From Desulfovibrio sp. (lineage in GTDB: Bacteria; Desulfobacterota; Desulfovibrionia; Desulfovibrionales; Desulfovibrionaceae), in NCBI GenBank assembly GCA_030145055.1, contig JAQYWK010000001.1:868001-932000 (forward strand): a stretch of DNA of 64,000 bases, read 5' to 3'. The notes under the pieces are model-generated. The model did no database searches and was not told the origin of the DNA. It was given only the letters and a program-made list of their open reading frames with translations. The position numbers and the translations under genes were made by a program. Shown here piece by piece: positions 1 through 8,753 of this stretch (the first letter of the stretch is position 1; each line of letters begins with the position of its first letter).

Positions 1-1
1 A

Positions 2-250
2 CGCAGACTAACTCCCAATGACATGCTTGTTGCTATCAGCAGTTCCGGGGATTCTCCGAATGTTGTAAATGCTTGTCGTTTTGCTTCTGAGGTGGGCGCT
101 TCGGTGATCACTGTTACCGCTATGGGGGCAGAAAATAAAATGCGCCAGATTGGAGATCTTAATTTTTGGATTCCCGCAGATACTTACGGTATGGCCGAAA
201 CAGGTCATGCGTGTATTCTTCATTACTGGATGGACTCAGTTTCTATATAA
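2..250 (+). CDS. C-terminal fragment of SIS-domain sugar-phosphate isomerase-like protein
   Basis: The open frame enters from the left window edge and stops at a TAA, so the N-terminal half lies outside. The visible part reads LVAISSSGDSPNVVNA, the phosphosugar-binding loop (S-x-S-G-x-S/T) of SIS domains, followed by the typical V-I-T-V-T-A strand. SIS proteins such as GmhA (sedoheptulose 7-phosphate isomerase) or DiaA have this arrangement. The gene is followed 22 bp later by a radical SAM gene on the same strand, so it probably belongs to the sugar operon. A GmhA-like role would fit the transketolase and HAD genes downstream, but the missing half prevents a firm assignment. Confidence 0.75.
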   Translation, partial: RRLTPNDMLVAISSSGDSPNVVNACRFASEVGASVITVTAMGAENKMRQIGDLNFWIPADTYGMAETGHACILHYWMDSVSI

Positions 251-272
251 ATTTTAGAAGGATAGAGGGATT

Positions 273-1346
273 ATGTCTAACGATGAATTTCGTATAGATT
301 CTCATAAGTTACTGTTTCATCCACAAAGAGTCGCCAATTGGATGAATGGTGAAAATATTTATCCATTGTACATGGAACTTAGCCCCGCTGGAGCGTGCAA
401 TCACCGATGCCGTTTTTGCGGGCTTGATTTTGCGGGCTACAAACCTGTTTTTATGGACGGAGAGAAGCTTGGCGTCCGGCTCGATGAGATGGGTAAACTT
501 GGTGTTAAGAGCATCATGTATGCAGGTGAGGGTGAGCCTTTTCTGAACAAGAAGATGACAGATATTATTTTACGCACTAAAAATGCGGGGATTGATGTTG
601 CTTTGACCACAAATGGTGTGCTTATGACCCCTGAAATAAGCGAAAAAATATTGAAGGCTATGAGCTGGATTAAAGTTAGTCTTAATGCAGGAACGCCTGA
701 AACTTATGCTAAAATTCACGGGACAGACTCGGCTGATTTTGAAAAAGTGATGAAGAATCTTGAGGCCGCCGTTGCTATTCGCAAAAAGTTGAATGCAAAC
801 TGTGCTCTTGGTGCTCAGATTTTATTACTCCCTGAAAATTCAGGAGAAATAGAAACCCTTGCCGTGAGATGTAGAGATATCGGTTTGGACTATTTAGTTG
901 TGAAGCCATATTCGCACCATCCTCAGTCTGAAGGTCAGGAATATGCTGACATAGTCTATGAGGATTACACCGAACTTGCTGCGAAAGTTAACAGCTACAG
1001 CACAGAATATTTTAATGTCGTTTTCCGTCTTGATTCCATGAAATCATGGGATGAAAAAAAGCATACGTACAATCGCTGTCATGCACTGCCGTTCTGGTCC
1101 TATGTTGATTCATATGGAAATATCTGGGGTTGCAGTGTTTATTTGCAGGATGAGCGCTTTCTTTACGGAAATGTTTTCGAACAAAGTTTCGAAGATATTT
1201 GGACGGGCGAAAAACGAGCCGAGTCCATGAAGTGGTGTGCTGATAATCTTGATCCTCATAATTGCCGAGTTAATTGCCGTATGGATAAAATTAATACCTA
1301 TTTATGGGAGCTTGTTAATCCGAAAGCTCATGTCAATTTTATATAG
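273..1346 (+). CDS. Radical SAM/SPASM-type enzyme, first of two paralogues
   Basis: A 357-residue protein with the radical SAM cluster motif C-x3-C-x2-C at residues 42, 46 and 49 (CNHRCRFC), then G-E-G-E-P as the SAM-contacting motif. The C-terminal third has several cysteines (around CSVY and CADNLDPHNCRVNC) resembling a SPASM or twitch auxiliary-cluster domain. It ends in HVNFI, exactly as the radical SAM protein at 5630-6733 does, and the two align along their length, so they are paralogues. The start is supported by a strong AGAAGG/GAGGG ribosome site. It acts in the cytoplasm, probably on a sugar or sugar nucleotide given the neighbours; the substrate is unknown. Confidence 0.85.
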   Translation: MSNDEFRIDSHKLLFHPQRVANWMNGENIYPLYMELSPAGACNHRCRFCGLDFAGYKPVFMDGEKLGVRLDEMGKLGVKSIMYAGEGEPFLNKKMTDIILRTKNAGIDVALTTNGVLMTPEISEKILKAMSWIKVSLNAGTPETYAKIHGTDSADFEKVMKNLEAAVAIRKKLNANCALGAQILLLPENSGEIETLAVRCRDIGLDYLVVKPYSHHPQSEGQEYADIVYEDYTELAAKVNSYSTEYFNVVFRLDSMKSWDEKKHTYNRCHALPFWSYVDSYGNIWGCSVYLQDERFLYGNVFEQSFEDIWTGEKRAESMKWCADNLDPHNCRVNCRMDKINTYLWELVNPKAHVNFI

Positions 1347-1388
1347 TATGTTTGCCGCTATTTATTTGAATACATATTTGAGGATGCC

Positions 1389-2048
1389 ATGATTTTAGGA
1401 TCAGATTTCGACAATACTATGGTTGATTATAATGCGCTATTTTATCAAGCTGCGTTAGGAATCGGCTTAGTTGATGGTTCCGTAGCCGCGAATAAAACCG
1501 CAGTACGTGACCATATACGGAAATCTGATGGCGGGGAGATTCTATGGCAAAAGTTGCAAGCGGAAGTTTATGGACCTCGCATTAATGAGGCTGTTCTGTT
1601 TTTAGGTTTGTGTGACTTTTTGACCCTTTGTATCAAAAATAAAATCCCTGTGTATGTGGTGAGTCACAAAACCCGTTTTGCCTGCCGCGGAGATGTTGAT
1701 TTGCGCGAGGCTGCTCTCAGTTTTATGGAAAAGAACGATCTTTTCAATTCGTCTCCTTATGGGCTGAGTCTTGAGCGCGTTTTTTTTGTAGACTCCAGAT
1801 ATGAGAAGGGCGAAATTATAAAATCACTCAATTGTGATGTGTTTGTAGATGACTTGATTGAAGTCTTTTGTGAGTCTTCTTTTCCCGCTGATATTTCTAA
1901 ATTTATGTTTGCGCCGCAAGTAATAGAGACTCCGCTAGAAGTAGATAGTCTGCTTGAAATTGAGATGGTCAAAACATGGGACGAGCTGTCAGAGATTATT
2001 TTCGCCGAACCATTTATTTCTACTGTTGGGTTGAAAGATGGAAAATAA
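1389..2048 (+). CDS. HAD-superfamily hydrolase-like protein
   Basis: A 219-residue protein that opens with ILGSDFDNTMVDY, the HAD motif I (D-x-D-x-T/V) with the nucleophile and acid/base aspartates. A later segment FFVDSRYEKGEIIK and DVFVDDLIEV resembles motifs III/IV. HAD enzymes of this size are usually phosphatases; in a sugar operon the expected substrate is a sugar phosphate, as for GmhB. The start has GAGG seven bases upstream. The 3' end overlaps the next gene by 11 bp, so the two are probably translationally coupled. The substrate is inferred from context only. Confidence 0.75.
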   Translation: MILGSDFDNTMVDYNALFYQAALGIGLVDGSVAANKTAVRDHIRKSDGGEILWQKLQAEVYGPRINEAVLFLGLCDFLTLCIKNKIPVYVVSHKTRFACRGDVDLREAALSFMEKNDLFNSSPYGLSLERVFFVDSRYEKGEIIKSLNCDVFVDDLIEVFCESSFPADISKFMFAPQVIETPLEVDSLLEIEMVKTWDELSEIIFAEPFISTVGLKDGK

Positions 2049-3078
2049 GGATCTCATTCGCATATTCGGAGAAAATCCCATAGAAATTGTACCTATTGGT
2101 GGCGGCGGAAATAGCAAAGTTTGGAAAGTCACGCTTAAGTCTGGTCAGATCCGGACCGTGAAAGAGTATTATCTTTTATGTGCGGATTGGCAGGATCGCA
2201 TGAATGCAGAGTTCAAGGCCTTTTCGTTGGTACGCGAGCATGGGATTTTGTGTGTGCCTGAACCTTTGCGAATGGATCTTGAGGCAGGAGCAGCGGTCTA
2301 TTCTTTTGAAGTTGGTCGCAAGGTCGATGCTAATAATATTGAGCTTGAAAAATTGGATAATTTTGTCCAGTTTGCCGGGCAGCTATTTGAAATTTCAAAG
2401 GAAAAAGAAACTTCTTCCTATCGGGCGGCAAAAGCTAATTGCTTAACGCAAGCCGCGATTGAAGAACAACTTGAGTGCCGGATTAAAGCATTGAAAGATT
2501 TGGATGCAGGTGATGATGATCTTGCTGCGGAATTGAAATCGTTTTTGACGAGTGAGTTTATACCACTCTATCAGGAAATAGCTTTATGGCGGCGCGGCCA
2601 GCTACAACTCGCGGGGATTGATGGGTACGCGCTTAAGCAGGGCGAGTGGACTTTAAGTCCTTCGGACTTCGGTCTCCACAACGCGTTGTTAAAAGATGAT
2701 GGAACATTTGTTTTTGTAGACTTTGAATATTTCGGGCGAGATGATCCGGCAAAGATGGTCAGTGACTTTATGCTACATCCTGCAATGAGTTTAAGCTCTG
2801 AGCAAATCCGCAGAGTTTATGATGGGTTAGATAAAGTTTTTGGGTGCGAGGAATACCAAGTCCGGCTTAGGACTTTATTGCCGCTGGTCGGGCTTAAGTG
2901 GTGTACGATTTTTTTGAATGAATTTTTGCCGCATGGTTTAGCTCGCAGGGTCCATGCTGCCGGTAAAGATATAGAATTTCAGAGTGCAAGGCGACTTCAG
3001 TTAGATAAAGCTCTGAAACAATTCCAAATGATTAATGATGGATACGAGGATTATTTAGATGTCATTGTCAACAATTGA
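2038..3078 (+). CDS. Aminoglycoside phosphotransferase (APH)/choline-kinase-fold kinase
   Basis: A 346-residue protein with a kinase-like glycine-rich start (IGGGGNSKVWKV), a lysine strand (TVKEYYLL), and the APH catalytic loop LSPSDFGLHNALL followed by the metal-binding VFVDFEYFG. In the standard APH loop the sequence is H-x-D-x-x-x-x-N; here the position corresponding to His is Ser (S-P-S-D-F-G-L-H-N), while the catalytic Asp and metal Asn are kept. It overlaps both neighbours (11 bp with the HAD gene, 20 bp with the transketolase subunit). The likely role is phosphorylation of a small sugar or alcohol in the same pathway rather than antibiotic resistance. Confidence 0.75.
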   Translation: MENKDLIRIFGENPIEIVPIGGGGNSKVWKVTLKSGQIRTVKEYYLLCADWQDRMNAEFKAFSLVREHGILCVPEPLRMDLEAGAAVYSFEVGRKVDANNIELEKLDNFVQFAGQLFEISKEKETSSYRAAKANCLTQAAIEEQLECRIKALKDLDAGDDDLAAELKSFLTSEFIPLYQEIALWRRGQLQLAGIDGYALKQGEWTLSPSDFGLHNALLKDDGTFVFVDFEYFGRDDPAKMVSDFMLHPAMSLSSEQIRRVYDGLDKVFGCEEYQVRLRTLLPLVGLKWCTIFLNEFLPHGLARRVHAAGKDIEFQSARRLQLDKALKQFQMINDGYEDYLDVIVNN

Positions 3079-3892
3079 GCCGTCCTGCGGTGATGAACGC
3101 TCTTCTTCATTGCGCAGAACCATTTTGCACACTATGCGTTGCGGCGGTCGCGGTCATTTGGCGTCGGCCTATTCGCTGGTAGAAATTTTGCGTGTTCTCT
3201 ACGATGATATTTTAATATTTGATTCAAAAAATCCAGACTGGGTAGAGCGGGATAGATGTATTCTAAGTAAGGGGCACGGGTGTCTGGCTTTGTATGCAAT
3301 TCTCGCCGATAAAGGGTTTTTCCCGAAAGAAGAGCTGGAAAAATTTTGTTCAGGTGACACTATTTTGGGCGGTCATCCTGAGTATCATAAAGTTCCTGGC
3401 GTTGAGGCGACCACTGGCAGTCTCGGGCATGGCCCATCCATCGGAATCGGTTATGCCTTAAGTGCTCGAATGCGCGGAAACGATGCGCGTGTTTTTGTTA
3501 TTACCGGTGACGGTGAGATTAATGAGGGTTCTGTCTGGGAAGCGGCCATGTGCGCCAGTAAACATAAGCTTGAAAATTACACTTTGCTTGTTGATTACAA
3601 TAAATTGCAGTCGAGCGGACCTGTTGCTGAGGTCCAGCCTCTAGAGCCGCTTGTGGATAAGTGGAAAGCGTTTGGCTTTGCCGTAAGAGAAGTAGACGGA
3701 CATGATCCGGTTGCACTTAAAGAGCTACTAAGCTCAGTCCCTTTTGAAGCAGGTAAGTCTAACGCGATCATTTGCCATACCGTTAAGGGCAAGGGAATCA
3801 AAGACGTTGAACACAATCTTCAGTGGCATCATAAAGCGAACGTGGATTCTGAGCTTATGAACAGCATGTTTGCCGAACTGGGAGGCGAGTAA
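3059..3892 (+). CDS. Transketolase, N-terminal (thiamine diphosphate pyrophosphate-binding) subunit, copy 1
   Basis: A 277-residue split transketolase subunit. ThDP-binding signature GDGEINEGSVWE (G-D-G then N about 27 residues later in LLVDYNKLQ) is intact, as is the early SKGHG motif typical of this subunit. Transketolases move a two-carbon ketol unit between sugar phosphates; the stand-alone N subunit needs the C subunit encoded immediately after. Stop and next start overlap as TAATG, indicating coupled translation at fixed stoichiometry. GAGG lies upstream of the ATG. Its location in a glycan cluster, with a second pair at 17897-19665, argues for a specialised rather than pentose-phosphate role. 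Confidence 0.92.
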   Translation: MSLSTIEPSCGDERSSSLRRTILHTMRCGGRGHLASAYSLVEILRVLYDDILIFDSKNPDWVERDRCILSKGHGCLALYAILADKGFFPKEELEKFCSGDTILGGHPEYHKVPGVEATTGSLGHGPSIGIGYALSARMRGNDARVFVITGDGEINEGSVWEAAMCASKHKLENYTLLVDYNKLQSSGPVAEVQPLEPLVDKWKAFGFAVREVDGHDPVALKELLSSVPFEAGKSNAIICHTVKGKGIKDVEHNLQWHHKANVDSELMNSMFAELGGE

Positions 3893-4818
3893 TGCGTAAA
3901 GCTTGCCTACAGGAAGTTCACAGGTTGGCAGGAGTGGATGAACGCGTAGTATTTATAGGTTCTGACTTAGGGTTTGGAACCCTTGATGAAATGCGCAAGG
4001 ACTATCCCGAAAGATTTTTCATGGAAGGTATAAGCGAAGCTAATATTCTGGGCATGGCTGCCGGAATGGCTCTCGACGGTTGGATGCCGTACGTTAATAC
4101 CATTGCTCCTTTTATTACTCGCCGTGCATACGAGCAGGTCATAGTTGATCTTTGTATGCATAATGTTCCGGTCCGTCTCATTGGTAACGGAGGCGGTGTT
4201 GTTTATGCTCCTTTAGGGCCGACCCATCAGGCGATTGAAGATTTAGCTGTAATGCGGGCGGCTCCCAATATGACTGTTGTCGCTGTCGCTGACGCGGATG
4301 AAATGCGCAGGCTTATGCCGTTGACATTGAATGAATCTGGCCCGATCTATATTCGTCTTGCTAAAGGTTACGATCCTATTGTTACTGACGATTCACAGCC
4401 TTTTATTATCGGGCGAGGATTGCCGTTTCAAAAAGGAAAGGATCTCCTGCTCGTCACCACCGGAATAGGTCTCAGGCTTGCGCGGGAATCTATGTCTGCA
4501 CTTGAAGAAAATGGGCTATCCGTAGGTTTATTGCATATGCCTACAATCAAGCCTTTTGATTCAGAGATGCTTCTTGAAATGAGTTCGCAGGTAAAAGCTG
4601 TGATCAGTGTTGAAGAGCATTCTGTAATCGGAGGACTTGGCAGCGCCGTTGCTGAGGTACTGGCAGAAGCGTGCCTTGATAAGCCGTTACGATTTAAACG
4701 TCTCGGTTTGCCTGATTGTTTTGCTGATAGTTATGGATCGCAACTTTCACTTATGGCTGGCTACGGGCTTTCTGCAGATGGAATTGTTAAAGCTGCTGAA
4801 ACGCTGCTTGAAATTTAA
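3892..4818 (+). CDS. Transketolase, C-terminal subunit, copy 1
   Basis: A 308-residue partner of the preceding gene. It carries the pyrimidine-binding domain with FMEGISEANILGMAAGMAL, where the Glu of ISEAN is the cofactor-activating glutamate, followed by the transketolase C-terminal domain (ISVEEHSVIGGLGSAVAE). Length is usual for the split form. It overlaps the N subunit by one base. Family knowledge fixes the chemistry (ketol transfer with ThDP); the acceptor is unknown. It differs clearly from the second C subunit at 17897-18829, so the pairs are not a recent duplication. Confidence 0.92.
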   Translation: MRKACLQEVHRLAGVDERVVFIGSDLGFGTLDEMRKDYPERFFMEGISEANILGMAAGMALDGWMPYVNTIAPFITRRAYEQVIVDLCMHNVPVRLIGNGGGVVYAPLGPTHQAIEDLAVMRAAPNMTVVAVADADEMRRLMPLTLNESGPIYIRLAKGYDPIVTDDSQPFIIGRGLPFQKGKDLLLVTTGIGLRLARESMSALEENGLSVGLLHMPTIKPFDSEMLLEMSSQVKAVISVEEHSVIGGLGSAVAEVLAEACLDKPLRFKRLGLPDCFADSYGSQLSLMAGYGLSADGIVKAAETLLEI

Positions 4819-4840
4819 TACGGCGTAGGAGGATACTATC

Positions 4841-5614
4841 TTGGCTGATGATTTGTCCCTAAGACATGAGAATGAAAGAGATCAAAAGGATGAGTTAGAA
4901 AAAATATTTGCTGATACAGATCTCAGCGTATTTGATATGTTCAGGAATTTTCCTGTTTTTGCTCCAAGGTATAATCTTGCGCGGTTTTTAGTTCATTATG
5001 AGTTGTTTAAACGTATCGCCAACCTCCCCGGAAATATTATTGATTTAGGCGTTTTCAGGGGCGCCTCTACTTTTACCTTCGGTAAATTGGCGGAAATATT
5101 TTGCCCAACAGACGTTCGTAAGGTCGTCTACGGTTTCGATACCTTTGAAGGATTTCCTGACGTAGAAGACGTTGACGGCGGCGTTAGTGATGAATTGGAT
5201 CGCAAAAAGGGCGGGTTTTGCGGAGGTCAAAATATCGAACAGGATCTCTTGCAAGCGCGCACTGCCATGAATGCAGATAAACATCTTCGTCATATTGAGC
5301 GCATTCAGTTTGTTAAGGGGGATATGTGTAAGACCATTCCCCAGTTCGTTGAAGATAAGGGAAATGGACTTCGCATTGCTCTGCTAAATATTGATTGTGA
5401 TCTTTATGAACCAACCAAGGTTGCGTTGGAACACTTTGTTCCGCTGATGGTTCGTGGTGGTATTATCATGCTGGATGAGTATGCCCATGAAACTTTTGGC
5501 GGTGAATCCAAAGCTGTTGATGAATATTTCATAGCCAACTTTGGTAAACGTCCCAAAATAGAAAAATTTACATGGCACAGCGTGCCTTCGGGCTATATTG
5601 TTGTAGATTGGTAG
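4841..5614 (+). CDS. TylF/MycF-like sugar O-methyltransferase
   Basis: A 257-residue class I SAM methyltransferase. The SAM motif I is IIDLGVFRGAST, followed by VYGFDTFEGFPD, the pattern of the TylF (macrocin O-methyltransferase) family, and by metal-ligand-like NIDCDLYEPT and MLDEYAHETFGG. Those enzymes methylate sugar hydroxyls in a metal-dependent way. The start is a TTG, supported by an AGGAGG ribosome site eight bases upstream and no better candidate. It stands between the transketolase pair and the second radical SAM gene, so O-methylation of the sugar made by this operon is likely. Confidence 0.82.
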   Translation: MADDLSLRHENERDQKDELEKIFADTDLSVFDMFRNFPVFAPRYNLARFLVHYELFKRIANLPGNIIDLGVFRGASTFTFGKLAEIFCPTDVRKVVYGFDTFEGFPDVEDVDGGVSDELDRKKGGFCGGQNIEQDLLQARTAMNADKHLRHIERIQFVKGDMCKTIPQFVEDKGNGLRIALLNIDCDLYEPTKVALEHFVPLMVRGGIIMLDEYAHETFGGESKAVDEYFIANFGKRPKIEKFTWHSVPSGYIVVDW

Positions 5615-5629
5615 CTCCAGAGAAAAATT

Positions 5630-6733
5630 ATGAGTAAATTAATATTGGATGGAACAAAATTGGCTTGGCATAAGGAGCGTGTAGAGGCTCTGCTTGCCGG
5701 AGAGCGAGTTGCGCCTATAACTATTGACTGTGCGCTCACTAGGTCTTGCACTTACAACTGTTGTTATTGCATCGGGAAGTTGCAGGAGAACGAGAGGAAG
5801 AAGCTAGACCTAGACTCCATGTATCGTTTTTTAGACGATTCTGCCGAGATTGGAGTTAAAGGAATTAGTTTTGTAAGTGATGGGGAGTCAACTTGTAGCC
5901 CCCATTTGTACGAATCCATCTTGCGTGGAAAGCAAAATGGTATTGATATGGCTCTTGGGACTAACGGTTATTTGCTTCAAGATGAACGATTAGAAGATAT
6001 TCTTCCCGCATTGACCTACCTTCGGTTCAATATCTCAGCAGGTGAGCGGGAAAGATATGCAGAGATAATGGGAACTTCTCTAGAAGCGTATGATAAGGTC
6101 GTAAGTACCATAAAAAAATGTGTGGCGATCAAGCGGGAAAAAGGGCTTGATGTTACTATTGGCTTACAGATGGTGCTTATGCCTCAGTTGGCTGACCAAG
6201 TGCTCCCTTTAGCTCAGTTGGGTCTTGAGCTTGGCGCGGATTATCTGGTTATCAAGCATTGCAGTGATGATGATCAGGGAAATCTAGGGGTTGATTACGC
6301 GAAGTATTATGAACTGACAGATCTCCTTAAAGAAGCTGAAACTTTTTCTACTGATACATATTTGGTCCAAGCTAAGTGGTCTAAAATTATGAGCGGTGGT
6401 GACCGTAAGTATGAGCATTGTTACGGGGCTCCCCTTATGATGCAATTTAGCGGATCAGGTTTAGTCGCTCCTTGCGGTGGACTTTTTAATACCCGATTTA
6501 AAAAATATCATATCGGAAACTTGGCAGATATGTCCTTCAAAGAAATGTGGAAGAGTGACAAGTACTGGAATATATTAAGAGAGTTGTCCTCAGAAAAATT
6601 TGATTGCCGAAAATTGTGTGTTTCTCTGTGTCTTCAGCACAAAGTTAACGAAGTTTTGTGGGATATAAAGCACGGTAATTTAAAGCTCGAAACTCCAGAA
6701 GGAGATGCGCCGGGTCACGTTAATTTCATATAA
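5630..6733 (+). CDS. Radical SAM/SPASM-type enzyme, second paralogue
   Basis: A 367-residue paralogue of the protein at 273-1346. The cluster motif C-x3-C-x2-C is at residues 40, 44 and 47 (CTYNCCYC). The central strands ALGTNG, NISAG and DYLVIKH match those of the first copy, and both end in HVNFI. The C-terminal cysteines (CGGLF, FDCRKLCVSLC) suggest auxiliary iron-sulfur binding. Having two related radical SAM enzymes with different substrate-binding residues around a transketolase pair suggests two successive or alternative radical steps on related substrates. Its start lies 15 bp after the methyltransferase with only a weak ribosome site. Confidence 0.85.
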   Translation: MSKLILDGTKLAWHKERVEALLAGERVAPITIDCALTRSCTYNCCYCIGKLQENERKKLDLDSMYRFLDDSAEIGVKGISFVSDGESTCSPHLYESILRGKQNGIDMALGTNGYLLQDERLEDILPALTYLRFNISAGERERYAEIMGTSLEAYDKVVSTIKKCVAIKREKGLDVTIGLQMVLMPQLADQVLPLAQLGLELGADYLVIKHCSDDDQGNLGVDYAKYYELTDLLKEAETFSTDTYLVQAKWSKIMSGGDRKYEHCYGAPLMMQFSGSGLVAPCGGLFNTRFKKYHIGNLADMSFKEMWKSDKYWNILRELSSEKFDCRKLCVSLCLQHKVNEVLWDIKHGNLKLETPEGDAPGHVNFI

Positions 6734-6863
6734 AAGATACGCTGAAATGGTAGTTTGAATAAGGCTAAACCTAAAATGACATTAAGTAGAATAGTGTGTC
6801 AGTAGTAGTTTGCTCAGCTGAGGCAAAACGATAATTTATTAGAATGATATTAGAGCAGGATGC

Positions 6864-8750
6864 ATGAAGTTTTTAATAGTTATTCCAAGATTTATTGACC
6901 GTTTAGGCGATTACTATGACTTTCCATTGGGACTGGCTATCATCTCCGCTGTGCTTAAGAGAGACGGGCATGCTGTTGAGGTTCTGAACCTGAATCATTG
7001 TTTCACCGAGGATGTCGGTGAGCAACTTCGTCAGGCTATTGATGAGCGTGGCGCTGGGGTTGTTTGCTGCGGAGGTTTGTCCGCCCATTATCATGCAATA
7101 ATGGATGTGGTTAACGGAGCTCGGGGGGCAGAGAAGGATGTAACTTTGATCCTTGGTGGAGGTATAATCAGTAGTGAACCAGAACTAATGACAGCAGAGC
7201 TTGATGCTGATTATGCGGTCATTGGTGAGGGTGAACTGACCATGGCAGATTTGGCCAGGGCCTTATCCGCAGGAGAAGATGCCACTCAACTTTTAGGAAC
7301 ACTGCACAAGACTGCATCGGGCCGGGTTATTCGCAACGCACCTCGTCCCAATATTGAAGATTTGAACTATGTTCCCTTTCCAGATTATGAAGGGTTCGGT
7401 GTGGATGACTATCTTTCTTTTCAACGTCCGAGCGATAATGTTTATATGAATGTGCAGGATGAACCTAGGCTTCTTCCCGTTATTCTAAGCAGATCCTGTC
7501 CATACCAGTGCACATTTTGTTTTCATCCTCTTGGCAATAAATATCGCCGCAGTTCTCTTGATAATTTTTTTGATCAAGTCGACGTTCTCGTCAAAAAGTA
7601 TAAGATAAATATGTTGGCAGTCCTTGATGAATTATTTTCTTTGAATAAGGAAAATATGATCGAATTTTGTGAACGTATGAAGCCGTACAATCTCAAATGG
7701 ATTGCACAGTTAAGGGTTGATCAAGTAAGTCGCGAAATGCTTGAAATGCTGAAAGATTGTGGGCTTTTCTATATTAGTTACGGTCTTGAAAGTACGTCGG
7801 AAGTTGTGCTTAAATCCATGAAGAAACATATTACGGCCAAGCAGATTGAGGACGCACTTGCTCTGTCACGTGAGATAGGTATTGGTATTCAGGGTAATTT
7901 TATTTTTGGGGATCCAGCCGAGACTTTAGTTACAGCTAGAGAAACCATTGACTGGTGGGAAAAACATTATTTTTATCACATTAATTTGACCGCGCTTATA
8001 CCTTATCCCGGGTCACAAGTTTATGATTACTGTCTGGAACAAGGACTGATTCAGGACAAAATGGAATTTGTGAAAAAAGGGTGTCCTTCCCTTAATATGA
8101 CTGCTTTAAATAATATTGATTACGGAACTATCTATGCGGAAGCGAGAGATGCCCAAGCTAAGAATAGGCAGTTTGCGAAAAATATTTCAGCCGTGCAAAC
8201 AGGACATGATTCTTATAAAGCAGCACATGCTTATAGTCTAACAATGACCTGTCCGCATTGTGACACTGTTAATGTGTATAATAATTTCAGCTGTAATGAG
8301 TTGGGTGCATTCAAAATTGTATGTCGTCATTGTCATCAAAGAAGTGATGTTCCTTCGTCATATTTTGAACACCTGAATACGAGATGGAAACCTGTAGCCG
8401 CTGCCCTAAAAAAAATAGTGGATTCATCTGCTCCGGTATCGCTTACGCCGGTGGGGGATGTTCTTAATTTTAATGATGGCTTGTTAGCTTTGGGTATTGA
8501 TGTTGATTCACTCAATTTGCAGTACGTGCTTGATTACGATGTAAATAAGGAAGGGCAGACTCTTATGAACCTACCCGTTTTACACCGCAGCCCAAAAAAC
8601 TTAGCCGAGAAGTGCAAGGGGCATTCTTTTCTTATTCTTCCCTGTGAAAACCATCAGCGCATATATGAAGAGTTGCTCCGCTGCGGAGTTGAAAAGGGCC
8701 GTATTGTGTCCTTTGTCAGCCCTGAAGCTTATGAGCCTGAGCGTCCGTGA
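6864..8750 (+). CDS. Cobalamin (B12)-binding radical SAM protein with extra C-terminal region
   Basis: A 628-residue protein. The N-terminal ~150 residues form a B12-binding-like Rossmann domain (LGLAIISAVLKRDGHAVEVLNL, then LILGGGIISSEPE) without an obvious D-x-H-x-x-G base-off motif. The radical SAM core has C-x3-C-x2-C (CPYQCTFCF, about residues 211-218). After about residue 450 there is a zinc-ribbon-like element (CPHCDTVNVYNNFSC and CRHCHQR), then a Rossmann-like tail. Class B enzymes of this type methylate unreactive carbons or rearrange rings. The last gene of the plus convoy, it begins 130 bp after the second radical SAM gene and ends 3 bp from a converging gene. Confidence 0.85.
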   Translation: MKFLIVIPRFIDRLGDYYDFPLGLAIISAVLKRDGHAVEVLNLNHCFTEDVGEQLRQAIDERGAGVVCCGGLSAHYHAIMDVVNGARGAEKDVTLILGGGIISSEPELMTAELDADYAVIGEGELTMADLARALSAGEDATQLLGTLHKTASGRVIRNAPRPNIEDLNYVPFPDYEGFGVDDYLSFQRPSDNVYMNVQDEPRLLPVILSRSCPYQCTFCFHPLGNKYRRSSLDNFFDQVDVLVKKYKINMLAVLDELFSLNKENMIEFCERMKPYNLKWIAQLRVDQVSREMLEMLKDCGLFYISYGLESTSEVVLKSMKKHITAKQIEDALALSREIGIGIQGNFIFGDPAETLVTARETIDWWEKHYFYHINLTALIPYPGSQVYDYCLEQGLIQDKMEFVKKGCPSLNMTALNNIDYGTIYAEARDAQAKNRQFAKNISAVQTGHDSYKAAHAYSLTMTCPHCDTVNVYNNFSCNELGAFKIVCRHCHQRSDVPSSYFEHLNTRWKPVAAALKKIVDSSAPVSLTPVGDVLNFNDGLLALGIDVDSLNLQYVLDYDVNKEGQTLMNLPVLHRSPKNLAEKCKGHSFLILPCENHQRIYEELLRCGVEKGRIVSFVSPEAYEPERP

Positions 8751-8753
8751 CAT

